Source of the DNA: Phoronis ovalis
Taxonomy: Eukaryota; Phoronida; Phoronidae
DNA: 20,330 nucleotides
Assembly (NCBI GenBank): GCA_028565635.1
Contig: JAOXYB010045614.1
Location: forward strand, 1-20,330
Direction of reading: 5' to 3'
The first letter of the stretch is position 1. Each line of letters starts with the position of its first letter. Position numbers and translations under genes: made by a program. Below, piece after piece: positions 19,688 through 20,330 of this stretch. The notes below the pieces were generated by a model. That model was not told the origin of the DNA. It made no database searches and was given only the letters and a program-made list of their open reading frames with translations.

Positions 19688-20330
19688 CTTCCAATTTTCA
19701 GGAAGCTGTATTTTTATATGAGATATCTCGAAGACTGTTACAGTTAGGGTGACTTTCAGGGATACTTTCAGGTGTGACACCTCCTTCAATGACACATTTC
19801 TAAAACTACACAAAACTAGGATATATAAAACTCTAAGATATATCCTAGCTCAAAATGTTCAAAAATGATGGTACTGAGTTACAATGAGGTAATTTTGATG
19901 ACGTTTGAGAACCTTTCGATACTAAAAGGTGATTTTTAATTTTATGGCATCTTTTTAATTTTAATTAAAATTAAAATCTTCCAATTTTCACTAAGCTATA
20001 TCTCGAAGGCGGTTACAGTTATGGACATTATACTTGATGTGTGACATCCCCAGAGTGCGCCAGCGGCTCCGGTCAAAACGTCATTTGCAGGTCAAAGGTC
20101 ATATCTCTAAAATTGCTCTAAACTAAAGGTTCCAAAGTGATGGTATCACGTTATAAGCAATTCATTTTAATGACCTTTGAGAACACTGAGGTATTCAATG
20201 GTGAAATTTATTTTTAAAAAATCTTTTCAATTAATTTCTTATGGAGGAAACACGCTTGAGGCCAAAAGGTCATCCTTAGGGGTCAAAATTTCAAAATAGC
20301 AGTAAATTTTCAGAAAGTAGCTATTCATGA
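19688..20330. repeat. Diverged tandem array, unit about 290-320 bp
   Basis: Unit 1 (19688-19977) and unit 2 (from 19978) both start with CTTCCAATTTTCA and share, in order, an ATATCTCGAAG-GTTACAGTTA block (19723-19749 against 19998-20024, 24 of 27 matching), TGTGACA-CC, a TCTAAAA block, GATGGTA, TTTTGATGAC/TTTTAATGAC and TTTGAGAAC. The beginning of a third unit (AATTTTCAGAAAG) appears at 20305 and continues beyond the window edge. Unit 1 ends in a 24-bp AT palindrome (19953-19976). Identity is modest overall, so the array is old. No coding frame spans it. Confidence 0.75.

Overview
The window looks like nuclear DNA from a marine invertebrate metazoan. It is AT-rich, contains one intron-bearing gene with GT-AG introns, and is otherwise filled with short non-autonomous repeats (foldback elements, tRNA-derived SINE heads, GGTCA-rich tandem units, poly-G/poly-C simple elements). 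The protein resembles animal cyclic nucleotide-gated (CNG) channels of the alpha class, and its wording in the ligand domain is closer to invertebrate than to vertebrate members. A lophotrochozoan or another non-vertebrate bilaterian is my best guess. The phylum cannot be settled from this sequence alone.

Layout. Positions 1-10700 hold no gene I can support. This stretch contains a nested repeat cluster (1350-1874) with a near-identical copy of its core at 4191-4406, a phrase-like repeat (2041-2440), a minus-strand tRNA-derived SINE head (3258-3317), a large degenerate foldback (about 4975-5345), a broken SINE head (about 6801-6950), a 28-bp x 3 tandem repeat (7551-7634) and a 22-bp AT palindrome (8007-8028). 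Just upstream of the gene, 10385-10418 is a 17-bp tandem duplication carrying two GGATTA sites.

The gene occupies 10724-15984 on the + strand in four coding exons: 10724-11023, 12949-13103, 13584-13795 and 14588-15984. Phases join cleanly and give 687 residues. It encodes a complete CNGA-type subunit: cytosolic N-terminus, S1-S6, a TIGETP pore filter, C-linker, cyclic-nucleotide-binding domain and C-terminal coiled coil. A poly(A) signal lies at 16162-16167. Intron 2 carries a 147-bp TA-flanked MITE that ends only 24 nt before exon 3.

Downstream (16200-20330) is intergenic and repeat-rich: a poly-G/poly-C element with a recurring short motif (18091-18525), a second G/C-run element (19061-19300), and a diverged tandem array with units of about 290-320 bp that runs off the right edge (19688-20330).

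There is only one protein-coding gene, so there is no operon-like or multi-gene system to interpret. The channel would work as a homotetramer or together with a CNGB-type subunit encoded elsewhere, passing Na+/Ca2+ in response to cGMP or cAMP in sensory or neuronal cells. I found no evidence of a wholly new biological system. The most interesting local signals are the MITE next to the exon 3 acceptor, the foldback, and the duplicated homeodomain-type sites upstream of the channel.
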